Shown piece after piece: positions 1 through 10,474 of a stretch of DNA of 64,000 bases. This DNA comes from Brevibacterium mcbrellneri ATCC 49030. GTDB taxonomy: Bacteria > Actinomycetota > Actinomycetes > Actinomycetales > Brevibacteriaceae. Position numbers and translations under genes: made by a program. The DNA lies in contig NZ_ADNU01000012.1 of assembly GCF_000178455.1 (NCBI RefSeq), positions 51,816-115,815 of the forward strand, in the 5' to 3' direction. The first letter of the stretch is position 1. The number at the start of each line of letters is the position of its first letter. Below the pieces are notes generated by a model. It made no database searches and was not told the DNA's origin. It saw only the letters and a list, made by a program, of their open reading frames with translations.

Positions 1-117
1 AAAGAGCCGCTAGCACGAAATAACGGTTTGTCAGCGACTTAGATCCTGGAATATCACATGTGGCCCGTACCGGTGCGGTCGCACGCGGAACGGGCCAGTG
101 GGTGCGGTTTACCACCG

Positions 118-594
118 TTATGCGTTGGGGGAAACTGCGTCGATTGCCTTTGCCGAGGTGCGTTCAACTTCGCGCCACAGGTCTTCTGCGGCGTGCTGTG
201 CACGCCATGCGAGGCCAGGCTTGCCTGCGGTGTCGACCGAAGCGAGAAGGGCACCACCAAGAATTGCGGTCTTTGCCAAAAGGCCGTCAGTGGAGCGAGT
301 TTCCTTGTTGAGCTGCTGTCCGACGACCTCGACAAGGTACGTGGTCACGAGGATGCTGGAGGACAGGCGTGGGAACTTGCCGATCGCCAGAAGAGAACCG
401 GCGGTCACCTGTGCAACACCGGTCGCGCGGGCAATGAGTGCGGGGTCGACGTCAACGTCAAGTTTCTTCTTGGCAAGTGCTGAGATGGGCTGAACAGAAC
501 TTGCAGCTACGTCGGGGTTCTTTACACGGACGAGTCCGTTGGCGATGTAAGCGGAAGCCAACATTGGGCGAGCAATCAACCTTACAAGTGACAC
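118..594 (-). CDS. DoxX family membrane protein
   Basis: About 158 residues with the DoxX-type opening [20 protein letters not shown] followed by several hydrophobic stretches, as expected for a small four-helix membrane protein. The reading frame is open further upstream, but I chose the GTG at 594 because a good ribosome binding site (GGAAAGG) lies 8 bases before it and the family usually begins at this point. Members are membrane proteins linked to thiosulfate or redox metabolism, and the cellular role here is not certain. It is transcribed away from sigR, so the two share the intergenic region 595-773; a link to thiol stress control is an inference from that position only. Confidence 0.8.
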   Translation of the reverse strand: MSLVRLIARPMLASAYIANGLVRVKNPDVAASSVQPISALAKKKLDVDVDPALIARATGVAQVTAGSLLAIGKFPRLSSSILVTTYLVEVVGQQLNKETRSTDGLLAKTAILGGALLASVDTAGKPGLAWRAQHAAEDLWREVERTSAKAIDAVSPNA

Positions 595-773
595 AGAAAC
601 AACCTTTCCGATTGGATTCGCTACGTTCAGCATAGCGCGGGGAATAACCAGGAAAGCAAAAAGGTTGTAACAGACACGTACAAAGCGTCGGACAAACGCA
701 CATGCGGAACATTCCAAGCGAGGTGACAGTGACGGCGACCTTAGTAGACTGGGAGCTGATGGAGAAAAATACT

Positions 774-1388
774 ATGAGTGCTCCCAGCGATCACGATGTT
801 GATCTCACAACGGAAACGGAAGACGAACGTCGTGCGCGTTTTGAAAACGAAGCACTTGAATACGTCAATCAGCTCTACGCTGCTGCGCTGCGGATGACGC
901 GCAACCCGGCAGACGCTGAAGACTTGGTTCAAGAGGCGTATCTCAAGGCGTATGCCGCGTTTCACCAGTACCAGCCGGGAACCAACCTCAAGGCCTGGCT
1001 GTACCGCATCTTGACGAACACCTTTATTAACTCGTATCGAAAGAAACAGCGCCAGCCTCAAGAAACCGGTGGCGACACCATCGAAGACTGGCAGATCGCA
1101 CGGGCCGCGAACCACACGTCTTCTGAAGGAAAATCAGCTGAGATTGAGGCCCTTGAGCGGATCCCAGACTCTGATATTAAAGAAGCGTTGCAATCACTTC
1201 CCGACGACTTCCGCATGGTCGTGTACTACGCGGACGTGGAAGGTCTCCCGTACAAGGAGATCTCCCAGATTATGGACACACCCATGGGGACTGTGATGTC
1301 GCGCCTGCACCGAGGTCGTCGCCAGTTGCGCGAAATGCTGGCTGATTACGCTGCCGAACGAGGATTTGGAGAGGGGGTAGGTTCATGA
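774..1388 (+). CDS. sigR: ECF sigma factor, SigR/SigH type
   Basis: A 204-residue ECF sigma factor. Region 2 is visible as the stretch around [20 protein letters not shown] and [20 protein letters not shown]; region 4 as [20 protein letters not shown] and [14 protein letters not shown]. Sequence and the adjacent zinc anti-sigma gene identify it as the SigR/SigH group, which in actinomycetes switches on thioredoxin and other thiol-disulfide stress genes. Upstream in-frame starts exist at 702 and 759, but the ATG at 774 has GGAG nine bases before it and matches the usual N-terminus ([11 protein letters not shown]). Its stop overlaps the start of rsrA (ATGA), so the two are translationally coupled. 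Confidence 0.93.
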   Translation: MSAPSDHDVDLTTETEDERRARFENEALEYVNQLYAAALRMTRNPADAEDLVQEAYLKAYAAFHQYQPGTNLKAWLYRILTNTFINSYRKKQRQPQETGGDTIEDWQIARAANHTSSEGKSAEIEALERIPDSDIKEALQSLPDDFRMVVYYADVEGLPYKEISQIMDTPMGTVMSRLHRGRRQLREMLADYAAERGFGEGVGS

Positions 1389-1660
1389 CACGCGAAACGT
1401 CCTGGTCGCAAAGCCGACTAGAGTCGCTTGAACGGATCTACGCGTTTCTCGACGGTGAGGCGAACGACGATGCGATCCTTGCCATTAAAGAGCACTTACA
1501 GTGTTGCCCGGAATGTGAACGCGAATACAAGATCGAAGCGCTCATGAAGGAGCTTGTGCGTCGCTCCTGTTGTCAGGATCAGGCACCGCAGGATCTTGCG
1601 GACAAAATTCGTGCGCGCATCACTGTAGAACGCACGCGCATTACGTATCACCGCGAGTAG
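1385..1660 (+). CDS. rsrA: Zinc-binding anti-sigma factor of SigR
   Basis: A 91-residue protein with the ZAS anti-sigma signature His-x3-Cys-x2-Cys (HLQCCPEC) and a further Cys pair (RRSCCQD). In the family these residues bind zinc when reduced and hold the sigma factor; disulfide formation releases it. The start overlaps the sigR stop by four bases, so the inhibitor is made together with its target. A strong hairpin follows about 50 bases after the stop. The combination of sigma factor, overlap and motif makes the call secure; which Cys pair forms the redox switch cannot be decided from sequence. Confidence 0.93.
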   Translation: MTRETSWSQSRLESLERIYAFLDGEANDDAILAIKEHLQCCPECEREYKIEALMKELVRRSCCQDQAPQDLADKIRARITVERTRITYHRE

Positions 1661-1706
1661 CCAAACCGGGATCGCCTTAGCCGGGGAACATCAACGCGCA
1701 GATATA

Positions 1707-1740
1707 AAGATAGGGCAGGTGTTTACACCTGCCCCATCTT
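1707..1740. terminator. Bidirectional terminator between rsrA and bL37 gene
   Basis: A long inverted repeat with arms AAGATAGGGCAGGTGT and ACACCTGCCCCATCTT (one mismatch) and a two-base loop. It ends in a T-rich run on the plus strand and is preceded by A-rich sequence, so it can stop transcription from both sides. It lies between the convergent rsrA and bL37 genes. Confidence 0.85.
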
Positions 1741-1749
1741 TTTATGTCT

Positions 1750-1824
1750 TTATGCGTTTGGGCGCTTGCCGTGGTTCGCCTTGTTGCGCTTACGGTCGCG
1801 ACGCTTGCGTGCACGCTTGCTCAT
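1750..1824 (-). CDS. Ribosomal protein bL37 (24 residues)
   Basis: A 24-codon gene encoding a very basic peptide that begins MSKRARKRRDRK and ends KANHGKRPNA. This matches the actinobacterial large-subunit protein bL37, first seen in mycobacterial ribosome structures, whose C-terminal KANHGKRPN block is nearly invariant. An excellent ribosome binding site (AAAGGAGAG) lies just upstream of the ATG. It sits downstream of rsrA in the opposite orientation and shares the hairpin at 1707-1740. It is too short for ordinary gene finding and easily missed. Length, composition and the C-terminal block together make the call strong. Confidence 0.88.
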   Translation of the reverse strand: MSKRARKRRDRKRNKANHGKRPNA

Positions 1825-1909
1825 ATATCTCTCCTTTACTAGACCACCCTATTTTTCCATAGAGGGGGCACCACTTCAACAATGCTGGGTGGAGGCACGG
1901 CAGTGTGGG

Positions 1910-2518
1910 CTAGCCTTCCATGACGTTTTGAACGCCCAACCAGTCAAACCATCCACGGTTGAGCACAAGCCACGCGATGAGCCCATAACCTTCTTGTGCG
2001 GGAAGCTCGCGGGAGCTGGAAGCAAGGTCACGCTGCCACACCGGATGGGATTTCAACGGCGAAAAACAATCGACGTACGGAACTGCACGGCGGTGAGCCA
2101 CATCCGCAAAACCTGTCGATAACTGCGCAACCTTTTCATTCCGACTCTCACTGCGGCCAGGGGTGGGACCCACGACAAAGGTCGACACCTCGGCGGCAAG
2201 AGCCTCATCCAACACATTGGCAAGATTCAAACGCGACCGGGCAGTCGAAAGCCCCGAATCAACATCATGCGACCCGGGAGCGAGAACCAGACGGTTGATT
2301 CCACCGTCGCTAAACCGAAGCGAAGCTTCCGCAAAAGCGCGCTGAGCGAAAGCACCCGTGTCTTCCTGCGGAACAGCCAGAGTATAAAACTCAGCGTTGG
2401 CCAAAGACGGGTGCGTGCGCACGGCAACCCTTCCGGCCCACCCAAGACTCCGAGCATCGCCGTGGCCGGCGACGAGTTCGTCACCGGCCACGACAATAGT
2501 AGTTTTCTTCAACGTCAC
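1910..2518 (-). CDS. SGNH/GDSL-type hydrolase-like protein
   Basis: About 202 residues. The N-terminus VAGDELVAGHGDARSLGWAG has the block I layout of SGNH hydrolases, but with GDE where the nucleophile motif is usually GDS, and APGSHDVDSG resembles block III. The usual C-terminal Asp-x-x-His is replaced by PAQEGYGLIAWL, so catalytic residues are partly missing and activity is uncertain. It starts with GTG immediately after the stop codon of kgd, without an obvious ribosome binding site, so it is probably co-transcribed and coupled. Substrate unknown. Confidence 0.7.
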   Translation of the reverse strand: MTLKKTTIVVAGDELVAGHGDARSLGWAGRVAVRTHPSLANAEFYTLAVPQEDTGAFAQRAFAEASLRFSDGGINRLVLAPGSHDVDSGLSTARSRLNLANVLDEALAAEVSTFVVGPTPGRSESRNEKVAQLSTGFADVAHRRAVPYVDCFSPLKSHPVWQRDLASSSRELPAQEGYGLIAWLVLNRGWFDWLGVQNVMEG

Positions 2519-5500
2519 TTACTTGAAAGTCCGTTCGATCACATCGGCCTGTTCAACGTCGTGCTGCTTCTTCAGACCAGTAGAAGGTGACGCTGATGCC
2601 TTACGGCACACAACCTCGACCTTGCGGTCTGACAACAGCTGCGAGAACTTGTAGTGCATGAACGGCCACGCACCCTGGTTTTCTGGTTCTTCCTGAGCCC
2701 ACACCAGTTGTGCGTCCTCAGGGTACATACCCAAAAGCTCGTTGAGCGCGTCAATTTCGAGCGGGTACAGCTGTTCGACGCGCACCAGAGCAGTGGTGGT
2801 GTCTTCCAGCTTCTGACGCTTTGCCAACAGATCCCAGTACAGCTTTCCAGCAACCAGCACGACACGCTTAACGTTCTTCGCGTCAACTGACGTGTCCGGA
2901 ATGATCGGTTCGAATCCACCGGAGGTGAACTGCTCAACATCGGTGGCCGCAGCCTTGAGACGAAGCATCGACTTAGGCGTAAAGACCACAAGCGGACGCT
3001 TGACTTCAGCGTGTGCGTGGCGACGCAACAGGTGGAAGTACGAAGCACCGTTGGACGGGTACGCAACCGTCATGTTGGCTTCAGCGCACAGCTGCAAGAA
3101 ACGCTCAATACGCGCTGAGGAGTGGTCAGGGCCCTGGCCTTCGAAACCGTGGGGGAGAAGCAGGACGATACCGGAAGTTTGTCCCCACTTCTGTTCCGAA
3201 CTCGAGATGAATTCGTCAATGACCGACTGAGCGCCCTGTGCGAAGTCACCGAACTGGGCCTCCCACAGCACCAGAGCGTTGGTGCGTTCCACGGCGTAGC
3301 CGTACTCGAAGCCCATCGCCGCGTATTCGGACAGGAGCGAGTTGAAGACCCAGAACTTAGCCTGGTTGTCCGTGAGGTTAGCCAGCGGTGTCCACTCGTT
3401 GTCGTTCTCGTGGTCGATGAGCACCGCTTGACGCTGGGTGAAGGTTCCGCGACGTGAGTCCTGACCCGCCAGGCGAACCGGCACGTCTTCCATCAGAAGC
3501 GAACCGAATGCCAGCAGTTCGGCAAAGCCCCAGTCGATGCCACCTGAACGCGACATTTCCTTGCGCTTTTCCAAAAGGCTACGCAACTTCTTGTGCACGT
3601 TGAAGCCCTCAGGAACTTCAGTGTGAACATCACCGATGCGTTCCAGCACTGACGCTGGGACAGCAGTTTCGAACGTGGAGTCGGACTCCAGGTCGTCTGG
3701 GCGTTCCCACGGTTTCGTCACGCCGAGGTTGTCGGAAGCTCCCTTTTCAGCTTCCTTGGTCTCAGCGAACGCAGCTTCGAGCTTGTTCTGGTAGTCCTTA
3801 ACGACCTCGGCGGCTTCTTCCGTGGAGATGCAACCGCGTCCCACCAGCGAGTCTGTGTAGAGCTTACGTACCGACATCTTCTTTTCGATGAGCGAGTACA
3901 TGACCGGCTGCGTCATCGATGGGTCGTCACCTTCGTTGTGACCGCGGCGACGGTAGCACACGAGGTCGATCACGATGTCGCGGTTGAATTCCTGGCGGTA
4001 GTCGAACGCGAGCTGTGCCGCGTGGTAGACCGCTTCAGGGTCATCGCCGTTGACGTGGATGACGGGTGCCGAAATCGCCTTGGCAACGTCGGTGCAGTAG
4101 TACGACGAGCGGGAGGAAGCCGGAGGCGTGGTAAATCCAACCTGGTTGTTGATCACCACGTGGATGGTTCCACCCGTGGTGTACCCGCGGAGTTCGGACA
4201 AGTTCAGGGTTTCGTATACAACGCCCTGACCGGCGAACGCAGCGTCACCGTGAACCAGCACCGGCAGGATCGAGAAGTCCTGGGTGTCGTCAGACGACAC
4301 GTCCTGCTTAGCACGAGTGATTCCTTCAAGAACCGGGTTGACGGTCTCGAGGTGGCTGGGGTTAGCAGCGACAGACACCTTGGTTGTGTTGCCGTCTGGC
4401 GAGGTGAAGGAGCCTTCCATGCCCAAGTGGTACTTCACGTCACCGGAGCCCTGGAAGGAGTCAGGTGACTGAGTTCCGTCGAACTCGCGGAAAATCTGAG
4501 TGTAGCTCTTGCCAGCGATGTTGGTCAGTACGTTCAGGCGACCACGGTGGGCCATACCGATCGTGACTTCCTGCATGCCGGAGTCAGCTGCACGGTTGAG
4601 AACCTCGTCGAGGAACACGATGGTGGATTCGCCACCTTCGAGCGAGAAGCGCTTCTGACCGATGTACTTGGTCTGCAGGAACGTTTCGAACGCTTCAGAT
4701 GCGTTGAGACGACCCAGGATGTGGCCCTGTTCAGCACGGCTGAGTTCTTGCAGTGGAACTTCGAGCTTCTTCTGGAACCAGCGACGCTGTTCAGGGTCAG
4801 CGATGTGCATGTACTCGTAGCCGGTTGTACGGCAGTACGAGTCACGCAGGATACCCAGAATGTCGCGCAAGCGCATCTGTGAACCATCGCCCAGACCACC
4901 GGTGGAGAACTTGCGCTCCAGGTCCCACAAGGTGAGGTCGTGGTTGTTGATGTCGAGGTCTGGGTGGCTGCGTTGGCGGTACACCAGTGGGTCAGTGTTG
5001 GCCATAAGGTGACCGCGGGTGCGGTAAGCGTCAATGAGTTCGATGACGCGTGAAGCTTTCGAAACGTCGTCCTGGTCCTCGGTGTGAACGTCAGGCTGCC
5101 AGCGAACTGGTTCATATGGCAGGCGCAGTGACTCGAAGACCTCATCGTAGAAGCCGTCGGCTCCCAAGAGGTATTCGTGGACGAGCTTGAGGAACTCTCC
5201 CGAACCGGCACCCTGGATGACACGGTGGTCGTAGGTGGAGGTCAGGTGCATGACCTTGGAAACTCCCAAACGGTCAATGGTCTCTTGGCTCGCACCCTGG
5301 AATTCTGCGGGGTAGGTCATAGCACCAACACCAATGATGCAACCCTGGCCCTTAGTCAGACGTGGAACCGAGTGGACGGTTCCGATTCCACCGGGGTTCG
5401 TCAGCGAAACTGTAGTGCCCGCGAAGTCATCAGCGGTGAGCTTTCCGGAACGTGCACGGTTCACCAGGTCGTCATAAGCGTCCACGAACTGCTTGAACGT

Positions 5501-6247
5501 GAGAGTTTCAGCCTTCTTGACGTTTGGCACCAGGAGCGAACGCGTGCCGTCCTTCTTAGGAATGTCAATGGCTAGACCAAAGTTCACGTGAGCTGGTTGC
5601 ACCATGACTGGCTTGCCGTCACGGACTTCGTAGTACACATTCTGGGTTGGGAAAGCCTTGAGCGCGCGGATGACGGCGAAACCGATGAGGTGGGTGAAGG
5701 ACACCTTGCCACCGCGTGTGCGACGCAGGTGGGAGTTGATGACAATGCGGTTGTCAATGAGTGCCTTCGCAGGAAGTGCACGCACCGAGGTGGCGGTAGG
5801 GACTTCGAGGGAGGCGTCCATGTTTTCGGCGATGAGCTTTGCAGGCCCGCGCAGTTTGGTGACGACGTCTTCGGCCTTTTCATCGCTGGCCTTAGGTGCC
5901 GACTGGGTGGGGGAGGATTTCTTCTGCGAAGCGACCTTGGATTCGGCTTTAGTGGTTTCCGCTTCGTTGACCGACGGCTCAACGCCCTTGGTCTTTACTT
6001 CTGCTTTAGGCTGGGCCTCTTTGGAGCCCTTCTCGCTAGGCTTGCTATTTGCAGGAGCCTGCGAATTCGACTTTGTGCCGGAGGCCGTTGAGGTGCTTGC
6101 CGGCGCGCCCTCATACTTCTCAAAGAAGGGCCACCACTCCTTGTCGACTGAGTTCTTGTCGTTCTTGTACTTTTCGTACAGTTCTTCGACCAGCCATTCG
6201 TTGGAACCAAAGTCTCCAGTGAGATCAGTAGGTGTTGTTTCGGACAC
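2519..6247 (-). CDS. kgd: Multifunctional 2-oxoglutarate decarboxylase/dehydrogenase (E1 with E2-like domain)
   Basis: About 1242 residues. The order is a short N-terminal E1 segment (GSNEWLVEELYEKY), a linker rich in Ala, Lys and Glu, an E2-type acyltransferase domain ending in TYDHRVIQGAGSGEFL near residue 340 (catalytic His-Asp region), then a full thiamine-diphosphate E1 with GMAHRGRLNVLTNIAGK and GDAAFAGQGVVYETLN. There is no lipoyl domain, as in mycobacterial Kgd and corynebacterial OdhA, which work with the pyruvate dehydrogenase complex and are restrained by the FHA protein GarA/OdhI. It feeds the TCA cycle. The frame is open to 6337, but the GTG at 6247 fits the family N-terminus and has a purine-rich AGGAAGAGGG upstream. 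Divergent from guaB1. Confidence 0.95.
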   Translation of the reverse strand: MSETTPTDLTGDFGSNEWLVEELYEKYKNDKNSVDKEWWPFFEKYEGAPASTSTASGTKSNSQAPANSKPSEKGSKEAQPKAEVKTKGVEPSVNEAETTKAESKVASQKKSSPTQSAPKASDEKAEDVVTKLRGPAKLIAENMDASLEVPTATSVRALPAKALIDNRIVINSHLRRTRGGKVSFTHLIGFAVIRALKAFPTQNVYYEVRDGKPVMVQPAHVNFGLAIDIPKKDGTRSLLVPNVKKAETLTFKQFVDAYDDLVNRARSGKLTADDFAGTTVSLTNPGGIGTVHSVPRLTKGQGCIIGVGAMTYPAEFQGASQETIDRLGVSKVMHLTSTYDHRVIQGAGSGEFLKLVHEYLLGADGFYDEVFESLRLPYEPVRWQPDVHTEDQDDVSKASRVIELIDAYRTRGHLMANTDPLVYRQRSHPDLDINNHDLTLWDLERKFSTGGLGDGSQMRLRDILGILRDSYCRTTGYEYMHIADPEQRRWFQKKLEVPLQELSRAEQGHILGRLNASEAFETFLQTKYIGQKRFSLEGGESTIVFLDEVLNRAADSGMQEVTIGMAHRGRLNVLTNIAGKSYTQIFREFDGTQSPDSFQGSGDVKYHLGMEGSFTSPDGNTTKVSVAANPSHLETVNPVLEGITRAKQDVSSDDTQDFSILPVLVHGDAAFAGQGVVYETLNLSELRGYTTGGTIHVVINNQVGFTTPPASSRSSYYCTDVAKAISAPVIHVNGDDPEAVYHAAQLAFDYRQEFNRDIVIDLVCYRRRGHNEGDDPSMTQPVMYSLIEKKMSVRKLYTDSLVGRGCISTEEAAEVVKDYQNKLEAAFAETKEAEKGASDNLGVTKPWERPDDLESDSTFETAVPASVLERIGDVHTEVPEGFNVHKKLRSLLEKRKEMSRSGGIDWGFAELLAFGSLLMEDVPVRLAGQDSRRGTFTQRQAVLIDHENDNEWTPLANLTDNQAKFWVFNSLLSEYAAMGFEYGYAVERTNALVLWEAQFGDFAQGAQSVIDEFISSSEQKWGQTSGIVLLLPHGFEGQGPDHSSARIERFLQLCAEANMTVAYPSNGASYFHLLRRHAHAEVKRPLVVFTPKSMLRLKAAATDVEQFTSGGFEPIIPDTSVDAKNVKRVVLVAGKLYWDLLAKRQKLEDTTTALVRVEQLYPLEIDALNELLGMYPEDAQLVWAQEEPENQGAWPFMHYKFSQLLSDRKVEVVCRKASASPSTGLKKQHDVEQADVIERTFK

Positions 6248-6333
6248 GGCGCGAATCGCCCTCTTCCTCAACTCGTAGCATTGTTCAATCAGAGCAATTT
6301 TAACCCTACACGGCAAACTTCTTTGTTGTTTGA

Positions 6334-7803
<1,470 letters not shown>

Positions 7804-7814
7804 ACTCAAGGTCT

Positions 7815-7910
7815 ATGACGAGTGACAGTCCCGGCCGGCGTGAGGCCGGCATCCCAACGTTTCGGCATACTGCCGATTTTTCCTTTCTCCAACCCGGAAC
7901 TGTGCAATAA
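7815..7910 (+). CDS. Possible 31-codon leader ORF before the CNNM genes
   Basis: A short open frame starting MTSDSPGRREAGIP and ending in TAA exactly where the ATG of the next gene begins (TAAATG). AAGG precedes its ATG closely. The following membrane protein gene has no convincing ribosome binding site of its own, so coupling through this ORF is plausible. The hairpin at 7862-7876 followed by a T run lies inside it, an arrangement seen in attenuator leaders. No homologue is recognised, and the ORF could be chance. Confidence 0.3.
   Translation: MTSDSPGRREAGIPTFRHTADFSFLQPGTVQ
7862..7881 (+). terminator. Intrinsic terminator or attenuator after guaB1
   Basis: Stem TCGGCA/TGCCGA with a three-base loop followed directly by TTTTTCCTTT. 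It lies 58 bases after the guaB1 stop and 30 bases before the next start, so it either ends guaB1 transcription or regulates read-through into the CNNM pair. Confidence 0.6.
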
Positions 7911-9218
7911 ATGGAGTGGCTCTATCTTGCTTTGGCGCTCCTCCTCATCGTAGGCACAGGAGTTTTTGTTGCGGCTGAGTTCGCGCTACTGACTCTCGAC
8001 AAGCACACTGTTGACGAAGCAGTGCGGAACGGCCAGCCAGGTGCTAAATATCTAGAAAAAGGTCTCCATCATCTTTCGACGCAGCTGTCTGCTGCGCAAG
8101 TGGGTATCACGATCACTACGCTGCTCACTGGTTACCTCATGCAACCGTCGCTTGGCGCACTTCTCATCCCGTTGGTCGAGGATCAGGGTGCTAGTGAAGC
8201 TGTATCGCGCGCTGTGTCCTTAACGGTGGCTCTGGTCATCTCCACTGTTTTGTCAATGGTTGTTGGTGAACTAGTCCCCAAGAACCTTGCGATTTCTGCA
8301 CCCATGAAGGCCGGTAGTTTCGCGGTTCCTCTGCAATACATGTTTTCGATTGTATTCCGCCCAGTCATTGCGCTTCTGAACGGGACAGCCAACAAAGCGC
8401 TCGTCGCTATGGGGATCGAACCCCAGGAGGAAAGCTCCGCGGGCCGGTCAGCAGACGAACTGACCAGCCTTGTACGCCACTCGGCTGACGAAGGAACAAT
8501 GGACGTTCAAACTGCCGACCTCTTGGCACGCACCTTGAGCATTTCTGAGCGGACAGCGGAAGACGTCATGACACCTCGGACGCGGATGGCCACAGTCGAA
8601 AAGGACACCACCGCGGCACAGATCACCGAACTTGCCCGACAAACCGGTTTCTCTCGATTCCCCGTCGTGGGGGATTCGCGTGACGACATTGTGGGCGTCG
8701 TGCACGTTAAGCAAGCGGTTGCAGTGCCCTTGGCTAACCGTGAGGATGCTTTTGCTGCAGGGCTCATGACAGATGTGTCGGAGGTCCCAGAAACGATGCC
8801 GGTTGACCACCTTTTGGTGGTGTTACGCAGTCGAGGTAACCAGATGGTGCTGGTCATCGATGAATACGGCGGCACGGCTGGTGTCGCAACTTTGGAAGAC
8901 GTTGTTGAAGAGCTTGTTGGTGAAGTCGTCGACGAACACGACCGGTTAAGTGTGCAAGTCCGCCCAGCACGGGATGGCTCTTGGCTAGTCCCCGGGAGCT
9001 TGCGCCCAGACAATGTCACAGAGGCGACTGGAGTTGAGATCCCGGAAGACGTGGACTACGAAACGATGGCCGGGTTCGTCATGTTTTCTTTGGGAACGAT
9101 CCCGAAAGTCGGAGACTCCGTGCGGGTGAAAGACGCCTCGCTCGTGGTTGAACGCATGCACGGGCACAGGATTGAAAGACTGCGCCTAGTTCCCGACTAT
9201 CTGGGAGGTGCAGCGTGA
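7911..9218 (+). CDS. CNNM/CorC-HlyC family transmembrane protein with CBS pair
   Basis: 435 residues. The first 190 or so form a DUF21 (CNNM) membrane domain with helices such as LYLALALLLIVGTGVFVAAEF and the conserved LSMVVGELVPKN. A CBS pair follows (DVMTPRTRMATVEKD, RGNQMVLVIDEYGGTAGVAT), then a C-terminal CorC_HlyC domain. Relatives take part in magnesium or other divalent cation efflux; the old label haemolysin is misleading. It overlaps the next gene, a shorter paralogue, by GTGA, so the two probably act together. Its start abuts a short upstream ORF. Confidence 0.88.
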   Translation: MEWLYLALALLLIVGTGVFVAAEFALLTLDKHTVDEAVRNGQPGAKYLEKGLHHLSTQLSAAQVGITITTLLTGYLMQPSLGALLIPLVEDQGASEAVSRAVSLTVALVISTVLSMVVGELVPKNLAISAPMKAGSFAVPLQYMFSIVFRPVIALLNGTANKALVAMGIEPQEESSAGRSADELTSLVRHSADEGTMDVQTADLLARTLSISERTAEDVMTPRTRMATVEKDTTAAQITELARQTGFSRFPVVGDSRDDIVGVVHVKQAVAVPLANREDAFAAGLMTDVSEVPETMPVDHLLVVLRSRGNQMVLVIDEYGGTAGVATLEDVVEELVGEVVDEHDRLSVQVRPARDGSWLVPGSLRPDNVTEATGVEIPEDVDYETMAGFVMFSLGTIPKVGDSVRVKDASLVVERMHGHRIERLRLVPDYLGGAA

Positions 9219-10273
9219 GCGACTGGATGGGACTAGTCTGGCTGGTTTTCCTGTTAGCTGGAAACGCTTTTTTCGTTGCAGCCGAGTTCGCTGTCGTGTC
9301 CGCTAAACGTGCCCAGATCGAACCGCTGGCAGAAGAAGGTCGTAAAACAGCGAAAACCACCCTATACGCGATGGAACACGTGTCGCTCATGCTGGCGATC
9401 TGTCAGCTAGGTATTACGGTGTGTTCACTGCTCATTGGTAATCTCTCAGAACCAGCTATCCACCACCTACTGATAGGGCCACTTAACTATCTGTCGATCC
9501 CGGAGCAGGCCTCGGGAGTTATCAGCTTTGTTCTTGCATTAGGAATCGTCACCTACCTTCACGTTGTAGTTGGTGAAATGATTCCAAAGAACATTGCCTT
9601 GGCGACCTCCCGCACATCCGCCCTATTGCTCGCGCCGCCTCTCGTTTTCCTGGCTAAAATCTTTGGGTTTGTGATTCGTCCGCTGAACTGGTTTGCCAAC
9701 TTCTTGCTGAGGCTGGTGGGCGTGACGCCTCGTAATGACGTGAACGCGGCGTACACCGTTGAAGAAGTCCAGCAGATCGTTGCCGAATCTAAGCGTGAAG
9801 GACTGCTCAATGACGAAACAGACTTGTTGAAGGGCGCGCTTGAGTTCTCGGACAAGTCTGTGGGTGACGTCATGGTGGCATTGAGCTCTGTTGTCACGAT
9901 TCATGACGATGCAACGCCTGAGTATATTGAGCACCTGGTGGGTCGAACGGGGTATTCGCGCTATATCCTCATCGACGGCGATGGGCGGCCCGACAGCTAT
10001 ATTCACGTGAAAGATGTGCTGTACGCCGACACTCCAGAAACGTACACCGAACCCGTCCCAGCCAAGCGTTTCAGATCTATGGTTACCGTGTCCGTCACAG
10101 ATGAGATCGAAGAAGCGCTCGCCACAATGCAGCATGCGGGTAACCACGTGGGGCGTGTGATTGACGGTGATGGGAAGGTCGTTGGCGTGTTGTTCTTAGA
10201 AGATGTCCTAGAAGAGTTGGTGGGCGAAGTTCACGACGCAATGCAACGAAATCAGCCACGGACCCCTCGTTAA
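9215..10273 (+). CDS. CNNM family transmembrane protein with CBS pair (second copy)
   Basis: 352 residues, paralogous to the gene before it and overlapping it by four bases with a GTG start. The DUF21 domain (LAGNAFFVAAEFAVVSAKRA, VVVGEMIPKNIALATSRTS) is followed by a CBS pair (VGDVMVALSSVVTIHDDATP, VGVLFLEDVLEELVGEVHD). It lacks the C-terminal CorC_HlyC domain present in its neighbour, ending soon after the CBS pair. Paired long and short CNNM genes are common in actinobacteria and suggest a heteromeric cation exporter or sensor; that is an inference. Confidence 0.85.
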   Translation: MSDWMGLVWLVFLLAGNAFFVAAEFAVVSAKRAQIEPLAEEGRKTAKTTLYAMEHVSLMLAICQLGITVCSLLIGNLSEPAIHHLLIGPLNYLSIPEQASGVISFVLALGIVTYLHVVVGEMIPKNIALATSRTSALLLAPPLVFLAKIFGFVIRPLNWFANFLLRLVGVTPRNDVNAAYTVEEVQQIVAESKREGLLNDETDLLKGALEFSDKSVGDVMVALSSVVTIHDDATPEYIEHLVGRTGYSRYILIDGDGRPDSYIHVKDVLYADTPETYTEPVPAKRFRSMVTVSVTDEIEEALATMQHAGNHVGRVIDGDGKVVGVLFLEDVLEELVGEVHDAMQRNQPRTPR

Positions 10274-10379
10274 ATTGCGATGTGTAACACGTGTGTTCAA
10301 GGTACTTTACTGTGCATATGGCCTGTGACCTGCACTTTTGAATGCAGATGTGAGGTGTGGCACAATAAACCAAGCTTGA

Positions 10380-10430
10380 ATGTCACAAAGTTATGACTTA
10401 TCGTTACATTTCGTTACTATGTTGTGACAT
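10380..10430. promoter_or_regulatory. Clustered GTNAC repeats, candidate MtrA-type site
   Basis: Upstream of the VanY-like gene sits a direct repeat TCGTTACATTTCGTTAC (10401-10417) flanked by a perfect inverted repeat ATGTCACAA (10380-10388) and TTGTGACAT (10422-10430). GTCACA and GTTAC half-sites resemble those described for the actinobacterial response regulator MtrA, which controls cell-wall hydrolases. The match is from memory and unverified. Confidence 0.4.
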
Positions 10431-10474
10431 GGGCTCAAGGCCACATGTGTAGTCAAAGATGTGAGGAGAAGTAG

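Noticed and set aside
61..97. Inverted repeat TGGCCCGT/ACGGGCCA after the DoxX gene
   Set aside because: A large loop and no T run, so a terminator call is not supported.
702..773. Upstream in-frame extension of sigR from 702 or 759
   Set aside because: No ribosome binding site at 702, and the ATG at 774 has GGAG at the right distance and fits the usual N-terminus.
10274..10474. Possible ydaO-type (c-di-AMP) riboswitch before the VanY-like gene
   Set aside because: The region is short and I could not find the conserved core; the GTNAC repeats explain it better.
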